This document shows positions 62,417-64,000 of a DNA stretch of 64,000 nucleotides, in pieces. Below the pieces are notes generated by a model, which was not told the origin of the DNA, ran no database searches, and was given only the letters and a program-made list of their open reading frames with translations. Position 1 is the stretch's first letter, and each line of letters begins with the position of its first letter. The position numbers were made by a program, and so were the translations under genes. Origin of the DNA: Thiopseudomonas sp. (GTDB taxonomy: Bacteria; Pseudomonadota; Gammaproteobacteria; Pseudomonadales; Pseudomonadaceae); assembly GCA_023228985.1 (NCBI GenBank), contig JALOAC010000012.1:1-64000 (forward strand), given 5' to 3'.

Positions 62417-62856
62417 AACAATTTACCTTTAGGGGCACAAATTCAGTTTTGCTGGCATTCAACGAGAGCTCGTTGAGAGCAGTCTGCGCATCACAAACAA
62501 GTAGCTTGAACTGCTGGCTCGGCAACAAAAACATAATGAGCGGCTTATTAGCAAAGTAACCCGTAAATCCCCTTAGATTGTTTGGTGTTTCTTATTACCT
62601 TGGGGTTTTTATAACAGGGTTAAGGGGCGCTGAATAATTACCTGAGCTGTCAGGGCTGTGTTAAAAAACCTGCAGCACTCCCCTCTACTTTTGCTATTTC
62701 ATACCGTTAACTATAACAACACAAAAAATAAGGGCTTTTGCCAAACGGACAACTCCATTTTTCAAAGCGTCCGCAAGCATCTTTCACTGAGAAGCAGTTC
62801 ACATTTTTTAAACTTATTTGAGCAGCATGTTTTTATGAGGTGTTAGTGCTATTTCT
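62417..62856. other. Gene-free leader region upstream of the giant adhesin
   Basis: 440 bp between the response regulator stop and the adhesin start, both minus strand. It contains AAAGG just before the adhesin ATG, a perfect inverted repeat at 62460-62475 and generally AT-rich DNA. Its length suggests a separate, regulated promoter or a long untranslated leader for the adhesin operon. A short open frame on the plus strand (62658-62846) has no supporting features. Confidence 0.6.
62460..62475. promoter_or_regulatory. Perfect 7-bp inverted repeat upstream of the adhesin operon
   Basis: CAACGAG-AG-CTCGTTG lies 44-59 bp before the adhesin start codon. The compact dyad with a 2-bp centre looks like an operator for a dimeric regulator, or a tight hairpin in the leader RNA. 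The adjacent AraC-type response regulator is one candidate, although AraC proteins more often use direct repeats. Confidence 0.4.
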
Positions 62857-63666
62857 CTATTCAGTGTCCTTTGCCATGCCAGTCCGCTGCTCATGTCGAT
62901 AATCAGACGGCGACATATTCATACATTCTCGAAAAGCAGTAGAAAAGTTGGCAGCGCTGGAAAAGCCTACTTCCTGAGAAATATCAACGATACTAAAACT
63001 GGTTTCTGTTAGCAGGCGACAGGCCTCCTGCATACGCAACTGGCGTAAGTATTCAAAGGGGGTCATATCCAGTATTTTGCGAAACGCACGGGACAGTTTT
63101 CGCTCGTTAACACTGAGCTTGGCGGCAATTTCAGCCAGTTGTGGGGTATTACACAGGTGAAACTTGAGCTCTTCCTGTGCTGCACGAACCAATACGCTAT
63201 CGTCATCCATAGGACCGGTGGGCGCGCTTGCTGTTTGAGCATGTTGCGCAGCTGCTTTGCCCGCTATAGCGAGGTGAACTTCTACCCGAGCCACTACTTC
63301 TTCTGGCTCATAGGGTTTAAGAATATAGTCAACACCGCCACAGGTTAAACCAGCGATTCGCTTATCCACTTGGGTGTCGGAGCTTAAATAGAGAATAGGG
63401 ATGTGAGCAGTTGCTTCATTGGCTTTTAAACGCCGACATAGAGCAAAGCCGTCCATGCGTGGCATATGCACATCTAAAATAATTAAATCCGGGATTATCG
63501 ATACCGCTCTGGCGTAGCCTTGTAATCCATCCAGTGCAACGCTAATTCGGTAGGATTTTCTACGCAATGCTTCTACCAATAGGCGCAACTGCTCTGGGTT
63601 ATCATCGATGAGCAATAAACGAGGCCGCTGTGCTTCCTGCTGCATGCTAGAACTATCTGTACCCAT
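62857..63666 (-). CDS. Response regulator with AraC-type DNA-binding domain
   Basis: 269 residues. A receiver domain (about 16-130) has the acidic pair at 21-22, phosphoacceptor D65 (LIILDVHMP) and K117 (LKPYEPEE). The AraC/XylS HTH domain (about 160-262) has two helix-turn-helix units (LAEIAAKLSVNERKLSRAF; IVDISQEVGFSSAANFSTAF). It lies directly upstream of the adhesin/secretion operon on the same strand and is the likely local regulator. No histidine kinase is in the window; one may lie beyond the end. A second ATG at codon 8 is an alternative start. Confidence 0.9.
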   Translation of the reverse strand: MGTDSSSMQQEAQRPRLLLIDDNPEQLRLLVEALRRKSYRISVALDGLQGYARAVSIIPDLIILDVHMPRMDGFALCRRLKANEATAHIPILYLSSDTQVDKRIAGLTCGGVDYILKPYEPEEVVARVEVHLAIAGKAAAQHAQTASAPTGPMDDDSVLVRAAQEELKFHLCNTPQLAEIAAKLSVNERKLSRAFRKILDMTPFEYLRQLRMQEACRLLTETSFSIVDISQEVGFSSAANFSTAFRECMNMSPSDYRHEQRTGMAKDTE

Positions 63667-64000
63667 AAGTTATTTATCCCACATTATTTTTGTTATCAAT
63701 ACTTGCTGTGCGTTAGACAGTTAGACACTGGTGACACCATAGCCAACCGCAACTGGTTTAAGAAGCCTCTGAATAACTACCTGCATAGCTACCACCGCGT
63801 TAAAAACGTACTCACAATCTTTAGATTGAACGTGCTTTAGCACGGCCCGAAGGGGGAGCGAAGCGAATAAAATGCTCATTTACTATGTGTAAACTGCGCT
63901 TTTTCGTACGTTTTGACTCGCTAGCGCTCGCCCTTCGGGCCAGCCTTTGGCTGTTACTCCCGTTGGTCGTTGCGCCTTGTGTTAGCGTCCTCGGTAACGT
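63667..64000. other. Gene-free end of window with repeat-like DNA
   Basis: No coding signal. At about 63762-63780 the sequence AAGAAGCCTCTGAATAACTA recurs from about 3794-3813. From 63844 to 63941 a long imperfect inverted repeat occurs: GGCCCGAAGGGGGAGCG and onward pairs with CGCTCGCCCTTCGGGCC across about 50 bp. Segments such as GCGTTAAAAACGTACTC and TTCGTACGTTTTGACTCGC are also loosely complementary. It looks like part of a dispersed structured element (MITE- or REP-like) cut by the window edge. Confidence 0.55.
63844..63941. repeat. Long imperfect inverted repeat
   Basis: Arms 63844-63866 and 63918-63941 are complementary over about 23 bp with a one-base bulge and two or three mismatches, including an unbroken 11-bp match GGCCCGAAGGG/CCCTTCGGGCC. 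The 51-bp centre is AT-rich. There is no open frame inside and no T run, so it is not an ordinary terminator. Confidence 0.6.

Noticed and set aside
62658..62846. 62-codon open frame in the leader region of the adhesin operon
   Set aside because: No ribosome site, no conserved features, and atypical low-complexity composition.

Overview
The window comes from a Gram-negative, flagellated, denitrifying gammaproteobacterium, most likely a member of the Pseudomonadaceae of moderate GC. The evidence is a cytochrome cd1 nirS-nirT-nirB cluster of the Pseudomonas stutzeri type, the divergent fpr/finR pair, pilS-pilR, cadR/cadA, a PP0621-type protein, and the mrcB, lipoprotein and YqcC cluster. A Denitrificimonas/Thiopseudomonas-like lineage would fit, but that is an inference. 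Most of the window is ordinary chromosomal backbone. No phage, integrase, complete insertion sequence, tRNA, rRNA or CRISPR array was found.

Layout. 1-3.4 kb: nirSTB operon on the minus strand, with an ANR/DNR-like box upstream and a strong terminator. 3.45-4.65 kb: gene-free region with a 116-bp tandem repeat array and REP-like hairpins. 4.6-11.0 kb: miaB, nrdR-ribD, pgi and an SPFH/NfeD pair. 11.1-11.7 kb: a 185-residue protein that is only the GTP-binding half of the FtsZ/tubulin fold. 11.8-21.4 kb: lytic transglycosylase, bacteriohemerythrin, cadA/cadR, nagB, fpr/finR, epmB and ppiA. 21.4-24.6 kb: flgBCDE behind a sigma-54 promoter. 24.7-31.2 kb: ytoQ, a PP0621-like gene, pilSR, small unknowns, apeB, then a second repeat cluster. 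31.2-47.9 kb: glyA, thiolase, a DUF748 protein with two DUF2845 proteins, a MarR regulator, ilvIHC, mrcB with accessory genes, and an APH/AAA kinase-like protein.

48.0-63.7 kb is the most unusual part: a minus-strand run with a response regulator/AraC protein, a 2875-residue surface protein, a TolC-like outer-membrane factor and three HlyD-type adaptors. One adaptor is fused to a GAF-like domain. Another is fused to an M50 (site-2 protease-like) membrane metallopeptidase with a PqqD/RRE-like N-terminus. No ABC ATPase is present. The giant protein starts with an LEPRLLFDGA tag and a DUF4347 domain with a His/Cys pair, carries many DUF11-like, SdrD_B-like and VCBS/cadherin-like repeats, and lacks RTX repeats. 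I propose an ABC-less, type-1-like export and processing system in which the protease fusion handles a tagged giant adhesin.

The window ends in a gene-free stretch with a long inverted repeat. It shares a short motif with the repeat region near the start.
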